This document shows, piece after piece, positions 52,369-60,991 of a stretch of 64,000 nt of DNA. The notes beneath the pieces are model-generated. The model was not told the DNA's origin. It saw only the letters and a list, made by a program, of their open reading frames with translations, and did not search any database. Position 1 is the stretch's first letter; every line of letters begins with the position of its first letter. Source of the stretch: Ruminococcaceae bacterium UBA5406 (lineage in GTDB: Bacteria > Bacillota > Clostridia > Oscillospirales > Acutalibacteraceae); NCBI GenBank assembly GCA_002407675.1, contig DHNW01000032.1:1-64000 (forward strand), in the 5' to 3' direction. Both the position numbers and the translations under genes were made by a program.

Positions 52369-52578
52369 TCACAGTACCTGATATCCGGCATCCTTCACGG
52401 CGGCACGGATTTGCTCTTCGCCGGTTTTCCCGTCGTCGTATACCACGGTTGCTGTTTTATCTGCCAGACTGACTTTTGCCTTTTTCACGCCTTCCGTTTC
52501 CTTCAGCGCTGCAGACAGATTTTTTTCGCACATAGGGCAGTGCATTCCTTCAATATTCAAAATGATTTTTTTCTTCAT
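52369..52578 (-). CDS. copZ: copper chaperone CopZ
   Basis: A 69-aa ferredoxin-like metal chaperone (MKKKIILNIEGMHCPMCEKN) with the Cu(I)-binding GMHCPMC pair (C13, C16) and the AVKDAGYQV ending of HMA domains. It should hand Cu(I) to CopA, encoded 21 bp downstream. The ATG at 52578 follows AAAGGAGTC. No CsoR or CopY gene is in view, so the regulator must lie elsewhere. Confidence 0.93.
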   Translation of the reverse strand: MKKKIILNIEGMHCPMCEKNLSAALKETEGVKKAKVSLADKTATVVYDDGKTGEEQIRAAVKDAGYQVL

Positions 52579-52631
52579 AAAAGTTGACTCCTTTCATACA
52601 CAGTTTGCAGCTATGAGCCAAACGGGCACTT

Positions 52632-52748
52632 TCAGGCAAAAAAAACAAAAAGGAAGGCTGAAACAGCAATCAAAACTGCACACGCACCGGCTAAAATCCG
52701 AACCGCCAGCGGGTAACCCGAAGTGCGGCGGCCTGCCGTCTTTTTCAT
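52632..52748 (-). CDS. 38-aa single-pass membrane peptide, first gene of the copper operon
   Basis: The ATG at 52748 has GCAGGGGCG upstream and lies 28 bp after a TATAAT box. The peptide starts MKKTAGRRTSGYPLAVRIL (basic) and ends in one hydrophobic helix, with no cysteine or histidine cluster apart from a single Cys. It precedes copZ by 53 bp on the same strand. Not recognised. It may assist CopA in the membrane or be a small protein made only because of its position. Confidence 0.6.
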   Translation of the reverse strand: MKKTAGRRTSGYPLAVRILAGACAVLIAVSAFLFVFFA

Positions 52749-52775
52749 GGTATCGCCCCTGCTTTCCTATTTTGT

Positions 52776-52804
52776 ATTATACAGAACAGACGGGAAAAAG
52801 ACAA
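52776..52804 (-). promoter_or_regulatory. promoter of the copper operon
   Basis: Minus strand TTGTCT (52799-52804), 17-bp spacer, TATAAT (52776-52781). Divergent from the LCP promoter at 52851. Confidence 0.65.
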
Positions 52805-52850
52805 GAGCCGCTCTCCTGCCAGAGAATGAGATCTTCCGCCGCCGGCCGAG

Positions 52851-52879
52851 TTGACAAGCTATTCGATTTGAAATACAAT
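52851..52879 (+). promoter_or_regulatory. promoter of the LCP gene
   Basis: TTGACA (52851-52856), 17-bp spacer, TACAAT (52874-52879), about 30 bp before the start codon. Confidence 0.75.
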
Positions 52880-52910
52880 AAAAGCGTTTTGATTTCTCTG
52901 GGGGTGCAGT

Positions 52911-54080
52911 ATGGGAAACAGCAGAAAACACAGCCGGACTTCTTCCCGTTCCGCCGGGTACAGTTCTTCTTCAGGAAAGCGCACGTCTTCTGGAAAAAGG
53001 CGCAGCCGCTACGATCCCGACGCGGACGACCGCTACAATTACGTAGACCGTGATATTTACAGTTCCAGCTCTGCCGCCCGGCGCAGAAAGGGAAAGCCGC
53101 CTAAGAAGAGCGGGTGCGCGAAAAAGTTTTTCGGCACGCTTCTGGTCTTCCTTCTGATCGGGGCCGCGGCCGGTTTTTTTTATTTTCATGTGCTTGCCTC
53201 CCGGCTGAACCGCTCGGATAATGTCAACAGCAATACCCTGGCAAGTTATGTGCAGCTTCCCTCCGCAGCGCCTTCCTGGAACGTCAAATCGGATAAAGAT
53301 GTTATGAATATCCTGCTTCTCGGTGTGGATGAAAATAAGGACGGATCCGACGGACGGTCGGATACCAATATGCTGATGTCCATTGACAGCAAAAATAAAA
53401 CCATCCGGCTGGTCTCCTTTCTGCGCGATTCCTATCTGGAAATCCCTTCTATAGGGAAAAATAAGCTGAATGCCGCCTACTCGAAGGGCGGCGTGGCGCT
53501 TACCATGCAGACACTGGAAAACAACTACCGTGTTAATATCGACAAATATGTCTCAGTAAATTTCAACAACTTTGCCGCAGCCATTGACAAAATGGGTGGG
53601 CTGGACGTCCCGATGACCGAGGCTGCATGCAAAGCGGAAAACGAAAACATGGGCAGCCGCTTGAAGCCGGGGGTAAACCATCTGAATGGAAAGCTGTGCC
53701 TGTATTATGCCAGAATCCGCCATGCAACGGATAAATTCGGCCACGACGATTACGGCCGCACAAGCCGCCAGCGCCAGGTTGTTCAGCTGCTTCTCCAGAA
53801 AGCGAAATCGATAAATCCGATTAAGGCAAATAAAATCCTGTACGATTATCTTCCATTTGTAAATACGAACCTGGACGACAGCGAGCTGCTGTACCTCGCC
53901 TCAGTCGGTGCGGGGCTGTCCGGGTACAAAACGGAAACTCTCCAGATGCCGGCGCCCAATACGTTCGACGACCGCAAATCCGTAAAGGGAATCGGGGATG
54001 TAATTACGCTGGATTTGAAAAAGAACTGTACCATCCTCCGCCAGTTTCTTTACGGCGAAACCGATTCCTCAGGAGGATAA
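52911..54080 (+). CDS. LytR-CpsA-Psr (LCP) family cell-wall ligase
   Basis: A 389-aa LCP protein, which transfers lipid-linked glycopolymers to peptidoglycan outside the cell. A long basic, serine-rich cytosolic tail (1-70) precedes one transmembrane helix (about 73-93). The LCP domain contains LLLGVDENKDGSDGRSDTNM, the arginine-rich FLRDSYLEIP, KLNAAYSKGG and YARIRHATDKFGHDDYGRTSRQ, which together bind the pyrophosphate-lipid substrate. The ATG at 52911 follows GGGGGTG. Its polymer (teichoic acid-like or capsule) is unknown. Confidence 0.93.
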   Translation: MGNSRKHSRTSSRSAGYSSSSGKRTSSGKRRSRYDPDADDRYNYVDRDIYSSSSAARRRKGKPPKKSGCAKKFFGTLLVFLLIGAAAGFFYFHVLASRLNRSDNVNSNTLASYVQLPSAAPSWNVKSDKDVMNILLLGVDENKDGSDGRSDTNMLMSIDSKNKTIRLVSFLRDSYLEIPSIGKNKLNAAYSKGGVALTMQTLENNYRVNIDKYVSVNFNNFAAAIDKMGGLDVPMTEAACKAENENMGSRLKPGVNHLNGKLCLYYARIRHATDKFGHDDYGRTSRQRQVVQLLLQKAKSINPIKANKILYDYLPFVNTNLDDSELLYLASVGAGLSGYKTETLQMPAPNTFDDRKSVKGIGDVITLDLKKNCTILRQFLYGETDSSGG

Positions 54081-54199
54081 GTGCCTTCCGGGGATTTTTC
54101 GGAACAGAATGCGGAATCTTTTATATTTTATGCCGTTAAAATGGTATAATAAGTGGTAAATCAAAGAAAAATGAAATTTAGTTCCCGGAGGCTAAAAGC

Positions 54200-56125
54200 A
54201 TGAAAAAAAATACTTTTTATGTCACGACGCCCATTTATTACCCGTCGGGCAAACCCCACATCGGGCATTGCTACTGCACGCTGGCGTGCGACGCGATTGC
54301 GCGCTACAAGCGGATGCAGGGATATGACGTGATGTTTTTGACCGGGACCGATGAACACGGCCTTAAAATTGAGCAGAACGCCGAAAAAGAGGGCATTACA
54401 CCCAAGCAGTACGTAGATCGCGTTGCAAAGGAATTTCAGGATTTATGGAAACTGCTGAATATCTCCAACGATAAATTTATCCGGACAACGGACGATTACC
54501 ACGTAAAAGCCGTGCAGAAGATCTTTCAGCAGTTGTATGACCAGGGAGACATCTATAAAGGTGAATACAAGGGCTGGTACTGCACGCCCTGCGAATCCTT
54601 CTGGACGGAAACGCAGCTGAAAGACGGCAAATGCCCCGACTGCGGCCGCGAAGTAAAAATGGCAAATGAGGAAGCCTACTTTTTCCGTCTTTCCAAATAT
54701 GCCGACCGCCTGCTGAAACTGTATAAAGACCAGCCTGATTTCATCCAGCCGGAAAGCCGCAAGAATGAGATGATCCGCTTTATTAACCAGGGGCTTGAGG
54801 ATTTGTGTGTTTCCCGCACCAGTTTTTCATGGGGGATTCCGGTCCCGTTCGATTCCAAACATGTGATTTATGTCTGGGTGGACGCGCTAACGAATTACAT
54901 TACGGCGCTCGGGTACGGTTCCGACGACGATTCTCTTTACCGGAAATTCTGGCCGGCGGACGTCCATTTCGTCGGCAAAGAAATTGTACGGTTTCACACC
55001 ATCATTTGGCCGGCCATCCTGATGGCGCTGGATCTTCCTCTGCCAAAGCAGGTCTACGGCCACGGGTGGCTTCTGACCGGCGACGGCAGCAAGATGAGCA
55101 AGAGCAAAGGCAACGTGGTGGATCCGCTCGTACTCTGCAAACGTTACGGCGTGGATGCCGTGCGCTATTTTCTGCTGCGCGAGATCCCGTTCGGCGCAGA
55201 CGGGCAGTTCTCCAATGAAGCGCTGATCGGCCGGATTAACGCCGATTTAGCCAATGACCTCGGTAATTTGCTGTCCCGCACCACGGCCATGGTTCAGAAA
55301 TATTTCGGCGGGCGGATTCCTGCAGAACGTGAGAGCGGGCCGGAGGATAACGAGCTGATCGCCATGGCGCTTTCCCTGCGGGGAAAATGCGACACGGCGG
55401 TCAACGGCTACCAGTTCTCAGTCGCTCTGACGGAAATCTGGAAACTGATTTCCTGCGCCAACAAATATATTGATGAAACGGCTCCGTGGGCACTGGGAAA
55501 AGATGAAACCAAGCGTGCCCGTCTCGCCGCCGTACTGTACAATCTGTGCGAATCGCTTCGCATTATTTCCATTCTGCTGGCCCCGTTTATGCCGGAAACA
55601 GCGTCGGAAATACAGGCACAGATCGGTGCTGTCCCCGACGGACTGACTTATGAAGCCGCTGGGAAATGGGGACTTCTGCCTTCGGACGCCGTGATCACAA
55701 AAGGGAAAGCGCTGTTCCCGCGCATCGACGTCAAGAAAGAAATTGAAGAGCTGAACCGGCTGAATCCGGCAGAGACAAAAGCCGCTAAACCGGAAGGCAC
55801 GGCGCAGATTACCATCCAAGATTTTTCTAAGATAGACCTTCGCGCCGCCAAAGTAACGGCCTGCGAACCGGTGAAACATTCGAAAAAACTGCTGAAGCTG
55901 ACGCTGGACGACGGCGCAGGCGGGCGAACGGTCGCTTCCGGAATTTCTCAGTGGTACCGGCCGGAAGATTTGATTGGCCGCACCGTAGTGCTGGTTTCCA
56001 ACCTGAAACCAGCCAAACTCTGCGGCGTAGAAAGCCAGGGGATGATTCTGGCGGCAGATGCCGGCGAAAACGATGTAAAAATTGTCTTTGCAGACGGTGT
56101 CCCGGCCGGGAGCAAAATCAGATGA
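54200..56125 (+). CDS. metG: methionyl-tRNA synthetase
   Basis: A 641-aa synthetase that charges tRNA-Met. The class I motif PHIGH lies at about 19-23 and KMSKS near 300. A zinc knuckle (CTPCESF ... CPDC) sits in the insertion. The anticodon-binding helices follow, and a C-terminal tRNA-binding OB fold (IDLRAAKVTACEPVKHSKKL to GMILAA) completes the dimer form typical of Firmicutes. The ATG at 54200 follows CGGAGG; TATAAT at 54145 is the likely -10. Its stop overlaps the tatD start by 4 bp. Confidence 0.97.
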   Translation: MKKNTFYVTTPIYYPSGKPHIGHCYCTLACDAIARYKRMQGYDVMFLTGTDEHGLKIEQNAEKEGITPKQYVDRVAKEFQDLWKLLNISNDKFIRTTDDYHVKAVQKIFQQLYDQGDIYKGEYKGWYCTPCESFWTETQLKDGKCPDCGREVKMANEEAYFFRLSKYADRLLKLYKDQPDFIQPESRKNEMIRFINQGLEDLCVSRTSFSWGIPVPFDSKHVIYVWVDALTNYITALGYGSDDDSLYRKFWPADVHFVGKEIVRFHTIIWPAILMALDLPLPKQVYGHGWLLTGDGSKMSKSKGNVVDPLVLCKRYGVDAVRYFLLREIPFGADGQFSNEALIGRINADLANDLGNLLSRTTAMVQKYFGGRIPAERESGPEDNELIAMALSLRGKCDTAVNGYQFSVALTEIWKLISCANKYIDETAPWALGKDETKRARLAAVLYNLCESLRIISILLAPFMPETASEIQAQIGAVPDGLTYEAAGKWGLLPSDAVITKGKALFPRIDVKKEIEELNRLNPAETKAAKPEGTAQITIQDFSKIDLRAAKVTACEPVKHSKKLLKLTLDDGAGGRTVASGISQWYRPEDLIGRTVVLVSNLKPAKLCGVESQGMILAADAGENDVKIVFADGVPAGSKIR

Positions 56126-56898
56126 CCTCCTATCATCATATTTTCGATTCGCACGCTCATTATGATGATCCGGCCTTTGACTCGGATCGCAGCGCACTGC
56201 TTGCCGCTTTGCCGGAAAAAGGGGTGTGCCGCGTCATTGACTGCGGCGACAGCCTTGCATCTTCCCGAAAGGCGATTGCCTTAGCCGCTCAGTACTCCTA
56301 TTTTTATGCCGCCGCCGGGATCCACCCGGAAGAGGCGGATCCTCTGCCGGAGGATTGGAAAAAGCAGCTTGACGCACTTCTTTCCGAGCCGAAAATCGCT
56401 GCTGCCGGAGAAATCGGCCTGGATTATCATTCAAAAGAAAATCCGCCGCGAGAAACGCAGAAAACCGTTTTTAAAGAACAGATACAGCTGGCGAATAAAC
56501 ACAGCCTGCCTGTAATTGTCCATGACCGCGACGCGCACGGCGATACCTTGGAGCTGCTGAAGGAATTCCGGCCGTGCGGCGTCATCCACTGCTTCTCCGG
56601 AAGTGTGGAGATGGCGCGCGAAGTCCTCAAATTGGGCCTGTATATCGGGCTCGGAGGGGCGGTTACGTTCAAAAATGCGCGCGTCCCCGTCGAAGTAGCA
56701 AAAATGGTTCCCAAAGACCGGCTGCTCTTGGAAACAGACTGTCCTTATATGGCGCCCGTACCCTTTCGGGGAAAGCGGAACGATTCTTCGCTGATTGCCT
56801 ATACGGCCGAACGCATCGCTGAAATCCGCGGGGAAGATCCCCAAAAACTGATTGACCAGGCTTGCCGGAACGCACAAACATTGTTTCATGTCCGCTGA
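56122..56898 (+). CDS. tatD: TatD-family metal-dependent hydrolase/DNase
   Basis: A 258-aa TIM-barrel hydrolase. Metal ligands are visible in DSHAHYDD (9-16), GEIGLDYH, VIVHDRD, HCFSG and LETDCPY. Family members are 3'-5' DNases/RNases with a quality-control role. The ATG at 56122 overlaps the metG stop (ATGA), a pairing common in Firmicutes, so the two are co-translated. A strong terminator follows. Confidence 0.95.
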   Translation: MTSYHHIFDSHAHYDDPAFDSDRSALLAALPEKGVCRVIDCGDSLASSRKAIALAAQYSYFYAAAGIHPEEADPLPEDWKKQLDALLSEPKIAAAGEIGLDYHSKENPPRETQKTVFKEQIQLANKHSLPVIVHDRDAHGDTLELLKEFRPCGVIHCFSGSVEMAREVLKLGLYIGLGGAVTFKNARVPVEVAKMVPKDRLLLETDCPYMAPVPFRGKRNDSSLIAYTAERIAEIRGEDPQKLIDQACRNAQTLFHVR

Positions 56899-56907
56899 TT
56901 TATTGAT

Positions 56908-56946
56908 CACGTCCATAATCTTTTCCGGATTATGGGCGTGTTTTTT
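56908..56946 (+). terminator. terminator of metG-tatD
   Basis: Stem CACGTCCATAATC/GATTATGGGCGTG (56908-56920, 56928-56940, one mismatch), then TTTTTT. Confidence 0.85.
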
Positions 56947-57020
56947 ACTGCTTTACAAATATAATTCGGGCTTGAACCCTGCAAATTATTGAAATACAAT
57001 TGCTTAGGGGGTAATTGGGT

Positions 57021-57212
57021 GTGAATATTGCTGTCTGTGATGATGATATGCGGGATGCCTCAAAGCTTGAAAATACGCTGCTCAAAGTATCCACCCAGTC
57101 GGAAAATGCAATCATCCTAAAGGATAAAAGGACAATTCCGATTACAGTTAAATATCGAAAATCTTTGAAAAGAAGTTATATCAATTACGTACGATGGAGA
57201 AGGATTCGATAA
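57021..57212 (+). pseudogene. internally deleted LytTR response regulator
   Basis: The GTG at 57021 has AGGGGG upstream. The first 30 residues (VNIAVCDDDMRDASKLENTL) are the start of an AgrA/LytTR-type receiver domain. From residue 31 the sequence is the end of a LytTR DNA-binding domain (LKDKRTIPITVKYRKSLKRS). About 170-180 residues between them, including the phosphorylated Asp, are missing. The junction is in frame, so a 63-aa product could be made, but it cannot work as a regulator. Confidence 0.65.
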
Positions 57213-57280
57213 CAGTGGTACTTTCTATTTTGTTTACAATAACAATCTATATTCTTTCTTTTATCATTGTTGTCCGATAG
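57194..57280 (+). pseudogene. stub of an AgrC-like sensor kinase
   Basis: The ATG at 57194 overlaps the regulator end by 19 bp, as in agr-type pairs. Only 28 codons remain (MEKDSITVVLSILFTITIYI, one helix) before a stop. The rest of the kinase is absent. Interpretation rests mainly on position. Confidence 0.4.
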
Positions 57281-57605
57281 TTTTTTTTCCATCCTTATTT
57301 GGGTAAAACTGCAAATATGGTTCCCGGCAGTTCCTTATTGGCTCATCAAGCTGTTTTATAATATGGGTGTGATCAATGCGGGCTTAGCGGTTTTTAATCT
57401 AATCCCTTTGCCTCCGCTTGACGGTTTCCACATTCTTGCTTTTTTCCTGCCTGACAGAAGTGAAGAAATGATTCAGCAATATAAATACCCTACACAGCTC
57501 TGTGTTATGTTCCTTCTCTTTTTGGGATTGTTATCAAGGCCCATTCATTCTATAACGAACAGTTTGCTCAATGGTTTTACCGGTATTATACAGCTTTTTC
57601 CATAA
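57267..57605 (+). pseudogene. C-terminal fragment of an M50 site-2 protease-like protein
   Basis: 112 codons with NAGLAVFNLIPLPPLDGFHI, the conserved second motif of M50 membrane metalloproteases (N-x2-P-x-PPLDG), and two hydrophobic helices. The N-terminal part with the HExxH zinc site is missing, and the apparent TTG start has no SD. With the two preceding fragments it marks a patch of gene decay of about 600 bp. Confidence 0.6.
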
Positions 57606-57733
57606 TGATTACAGTAAAAAATAGTCCGCGAGACATTTACCGCTGAAAAGCCCCGCCCTTTTTAATTATGTTCTAAATTTGCGAACCTGATTTTTACTGA
57701 TTTAGGCAAAATCTATAAATATCAAAAAAGCAA

Positions 57734-57780
57734 TTGACAAACTTCCGATTATGCGTAGTATTGTATTAGATGAGTAGTAC
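57734..57780 (+). promoter_or_regulatory. promoter and possible operator of the efflux operon
   Basis: TTGACA (57734-57739), 16-bp spacer, TAGTAT (57756-57761). An imperfect palindrome GTATTAGATGAGTAGTAC (57763-57780) follows at the start point and may bind a repressor. No regulator gene is adjacent. Confidence 0.5.
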
Positions 57781-57859
57781 ATCTGGCATGCGGCTGCCCA
57801 AAGCACTACATCCGGGCTGGCTGCAATGGGATAACGGGAAAGAAAGGGGAATTTTATCC

Positions 57860-58879
57860 ATGAAAAAGTTGCTTGGACTGATTCTTGCAGCTATCGTAGC
57901 AGGGTCGGCGGCCACGCCGGCATTTGCCGCGGAAAGTACGCAGGACAGCAGCAAGATCACCATCTCACTCAGCACGATCCAATCCGTTATGGAAACTTAC
58001 AATTTAGATATTCAGGTAGCAGAAAATGATTTAAAGACAGCGAAAGACAGCTATAAACTCTCTGCACAGGAAAAAGGAGACAAAAACGAATACCAGATTG
58101 CCCAAACCAATTACGAAGAAACCGTGCAGCAGAAAATAGCGGAAGCAAAGCAGAAGTATCTGACGTTCTGCGCCGCCTCCAGCCAGCTTTCTGCCGATCA
58201 GACCTCTTTTGACAATGCCCAAAAACAGCTTGGCGTCGATTCCCAGCTGCTTCAAAAGGGATACTTGTCGCAGAGTGACTACAACGCATCCCTCGAAACA
58301 ATGCAAAAGGCGCAGAATACCCTGGCTCTTCAGGACGCAAAAGTGACACAGGATAAGAAAGCGCTCCGCACCTTTCTGAACATTCCGGAAACAGAAAACA
58401 TGACCATACAGCCGGTAACGGACTCGGACTTGGACTTCAGCGGTATTTCAAAAATAGACTATGGGAAAGACGTTATCGTCATGCGTGCCAACAATGCAGA
58501 AGTTGCCAAGGCTTCCCTGAATTATTCGACGGCGAAGCACGCGGGATACACTTCAGAGCGGGATATTGATACGGCAAAGATCCAGCTGGAGCAGACTGGA
58601 AGCTCGCAGGAAGCCGTGTTTAAACAGCTTTACGACAGCCTGCTTAATTCCTATCAGGCTTATCAGCAGGAACTGCAGTTAGTGCAAAAAGAAGAAACAA
58701 CGGTCACTGGGGAACAGCAGCAGCTTTCTCTCGGTTATTTGTCGCAGGGACAGTATGACAAGGACGCCGCGCAGCTGAAAAGCATGAAAAGCACGCTGGC
58801 TTCCGACCGGAATAATCTCTACAACACATATCTGCAATATACCAACATGAAAAACGGCTATTCGCCAGTGGGAGCGTGA
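57860..58879 (+). CDS. TolC-family-like secreted coiled-coil protein
   Basis: A 339-aa protein with a signal peptide (cut near AFAA, residue 22) and a long helical body rich in Q, K, A and S. Two internally similar halves are visible (LLQKGYLSQSDYNASL near 134 and LSLGYLSQGQYDKDA near 293), the repeat pattern of TolC-type outer-membrane factors. This organism should have no outer membrane, so the protein probably sits in the cell wall as a partner of the MacA-like adaptor encoded next. The ATG at 57860 follows AAGGGGAA; an upstream extension has no SD. First gene of a four-gene operon. Confidence 0.75.
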   Translation: MKKLLGLILAAIVAGSAATPAFAAESTQDSSKITISLSTIQSVMETYNLDIQVAENDLKTAKDSYKLSAQEKGDKNEYQIAQTNYEETVQQKIAEAKQKYLTFCAASSQLSADQTSFDNAQKQLGVDSQLLQKGYLSQSDYNASLETMQKAQNTLALQDAKVTQDKKALRTFLNIPETENMTIQPVTDSDLDFSGISKIDYGKDVIVMRANNAEVAKASLNYSTAKHAGYTSERDIDTAKIQLEQTGSSQEAVFKQLYDSLLNSYQAYQQELQLVQKEETTVTGEQQQLSLGYLSQGQYDKDAAQLKSMKSTLASDRNNLYNTYLQYTNMKNGYSPVGA

Positions 58880-58883
58880 TGTC

Positions 58884-60284
58884 ATGAATGGTGGGAAAAA
58901 GCATTCCAGCAAAAAGAAAATTATTATCCCCGTTGTTGCGGTCCTGGCGGCGGGAAGTATCATTTATGCCTGCGCCGTCAGTTCCAAAGCACAGAATACA
59001 CAGGTCAACATCACCTGCTCTGCCCTCAAAAAGACCAACCTTCAGGATACAATCAGCGTAACCGGGACTGTATCCAGCCGGGATTCGCATAACGTTTATA
59101 CGGCGCAGACTTATCCGGTGGCAAAAGTGTCCGCGTCAGTGGGTGACAAAGTCAAAAAGGGAGATATCCTGGCTGTTCTGGATACTTCCTCGCTGGAAAA
59201 AGATTTTCAGGCACAGAAAGACACTCTTCAATCCACCTCCAAAAGCGCCGCTATTACCCTTGAGCAGGCAAAGGACAGTTATGAAACGGCACTGTACCTC
59301 TACAACCACGACATGGATTCCGGTGTGGCGGCCGCACAGACTCAGTTGGATTCCGCAGAGTCCAGCCTGAAAACGGAAAAAGACCAAGGAGCCCGCGATA
59401 AGCTGCTGTATGAAAAAGGCCAGCTTTCAAAAATAGATCTCAATGCTGAGGAAGAAAAGCTGAAACTGGCGCAGTCCACCTATGACAGCGCGGTAAAATC
59501 CCTTCTAGCGGCACAGCAGCAGGCTCAGCAAAGCCTGAAATCCGCCAAGAGCACCTATGAAGATGCCGTCAACAAAAACGCGGATAAAACCCAGCAGGCC
59601 ACGCTTGATAAACTGCAGACGAGCCTGAATGACTGCATTATCACCGCTCCGGCAGACGGAACTGTCACAGTCTGCAACGCTACCGTCGGAATGGTTCCAA
59701 CCGGGGTTCTGTTTACAGTTGAAGATACAGGGAACCTTCAAATGGAGGCAGAAGTCCGTGAAATTGATACGGAGGAACTGAAAGCCGGCGATAAGGCTAC
59801 CGTTACAACGGATGTTACCGGAAAAGAAAAAATGGCCGGCACCGTCATTTCCGTTGCACCGGCAGCCACACGCGCCGTGCAAACCTCGGGCAGCGGCACT
59901 TCTGCAAATACCTCAAACGCAACGTTTACAACCAAAATAGCTATTTCCGGCAATAAACCGGCCGTGAAAATCGGGATGAAGGCAAAAGCCAATATTGTTT
60001 TGAGCCAAAAAAAGGACATCTACGTAATCCCCTATGACTCCCTGATTGAAAAAAATGACGGCACCTATGCCGTCATGGCAGCTGAAAAGTCGGGATATCT
60101 GTACAAGGCAGAGGAAATCCCTGTAAAACAAGGCATGCAGACCGACGTCGCCGTTGAAATTTCCGGCGCCGGGCTGAAAGACGGACTGCTGATCATCAGC
60201 GATCCCAGCAATATAAAATCGGGAGATTCCGTCCTCCCCTCCTCTTCGTCCGCTTCAGGCAGCAATTCGGGGGTGGGGGCGTGA
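58884..60284 (+). CDS. MacA/HlyD-type efflux adaptor
   Basis: A 466-aa membrane-anchored adaptor. One N-terminal helix (12-31), a lipoyl-like barrel half (VSASVGDKVKKGDILAVLDT), a long coiled coil (about 105-230), the second barrel half (CIITAPADGTVTVCNATVGM), then beta-barrel and membrane-proximal domains (MEAEVREIDTEELKAGDKAT; KIGMKAKANIVL). It connects the MacB-type transporter to the extracellular partner. The ATG is 4 bp after the preceding stop. Confidence 0.9.
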   Translation: MNGGKKHSSKKKIIIPVVAVLAAGSIIYACAVSSKAQNTQVNITCSALKKTNLQDTISVTGTVSSRDSHNVYTAQTYPVAKVSASVGDKVKKGDILAVLDTSSLEKDFQAQKDTLQSTSKSAAITLEQAKDSYETALYLYNHDMDSGVAAAQTQLDSAESSLKTEKDQGARDKLLYEKGQLSKIDLNAEEEKLKLAQSTYDSAVKSLLAAQQQAQQSLKSAKSTYEDAVNKNADKTQQATLDKLQTSLNDCIITAPADGTVTVCNATVGMVPTGVLFTVEDTGNLQMEAEVREIDTEELKAGDKATVTTDVTGKEKMAGTVISVAPAATRAVQTSGSGTSANTSNATFTTKIAISGNKPAVKIGMKAKANIVLSQKKDIYVIPYDSLIEKNDGTYAVMAAEKSGYLYKAEEIPVKQGMQTDVAVEISGAGLKDGLLIISDPSNIKSGDSVLPSSSSASGSNSGVGA

Positions 60285-60991
60285 GCCAAGACATCATTCA
60301 GATGAAAGGGATTGTCAAAAACTATTTTATCGGCACCCCAAACGAGCTTCATATTCTGAAAGGAATCGACCTGACCGTGCAGGAAGGGGATTTTGTGTCC
60401 ATTGTGGGAGCGTCCGGCTCCGGAAAAAGCACACTGATGAATATGATCGGCGTGCTGGATCGGCCAACCGCCGGGAATTATATGCTGGACGGAATTCTGA
60501 CATCCAAAATGAGCGACAACGAACTCTCCGATATCAGGAACCGAAAAATTGGTTTTGTTTTTCAGACTTTTAACCTCATCCCACGCAGCAATGCCCTGAA
60601 AAATGTGGAACTTCCCATGCTCTATGCCGGTGTAGACGGGAAGACCCGCACCAAGCGCGCCAAAGAACTTCTGGAACTTGTCGGTATGGGAGACCGAATG
60701 TACCACCAGCCGAACGAGCTCTCCGGCGGACAGAAACAGCGTGTGGCCATTGCTCGCGCACTCTCCAATGATCCCCCTATCATTCTGGCAGACGAGCCGA
60801 CCGGCGCTCTGGATTCCGAAACCGGTCACCTGGTTATGAACCTGTTTCACAGGGTGCATGATGAGGACGGCAAGACCATTGTCCTGATCACCCATAACCC
60901 GGAGCTTGCAAAAGAAACCAACCGGATTATCACTCTGAAAGACGGAGCCGTCATTTCAGACGAACCGGGGCTGGGAAAGGCGGTGGAATAA
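60281..60991 (+). CDS. MacB-type ABC ATPase
   Basis: A 236-aa ATPase with Walker A GASGSGKST, Q-loop FVFQTFNLIP, signature LSGGQKQR, Walker B ILADEPTGALD and switch histidine LITHN. The GTG start at 60281 overlaps the adaptor stop (GTGA). It drives the FtsX-type permease encoded immediately downstream. In this operon it would move peptides, macrolides or other amphiphilic compounds outward. Confidence 0.93.
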   Translation: MSQDIIQMKGIVKNYFIGTPNELHILKGIDLTVQEGDFVSIVGASGSGKSTLMNMIGVLDRPTAGNYMLDGILTSKMSDNELSDIRNRKIGFVFQTFNLIPRSNALKNVELPMLYAGVDGKTRTKRAKELLELVGMGDRMYHQPNELSGGQKQRVAIARALSNDPPIILADEPTGALDSETGHLVMNLFHRVHDEDGKTIVLITHNPELAKETNRIITLKDGAVISDEPGLGKAVE

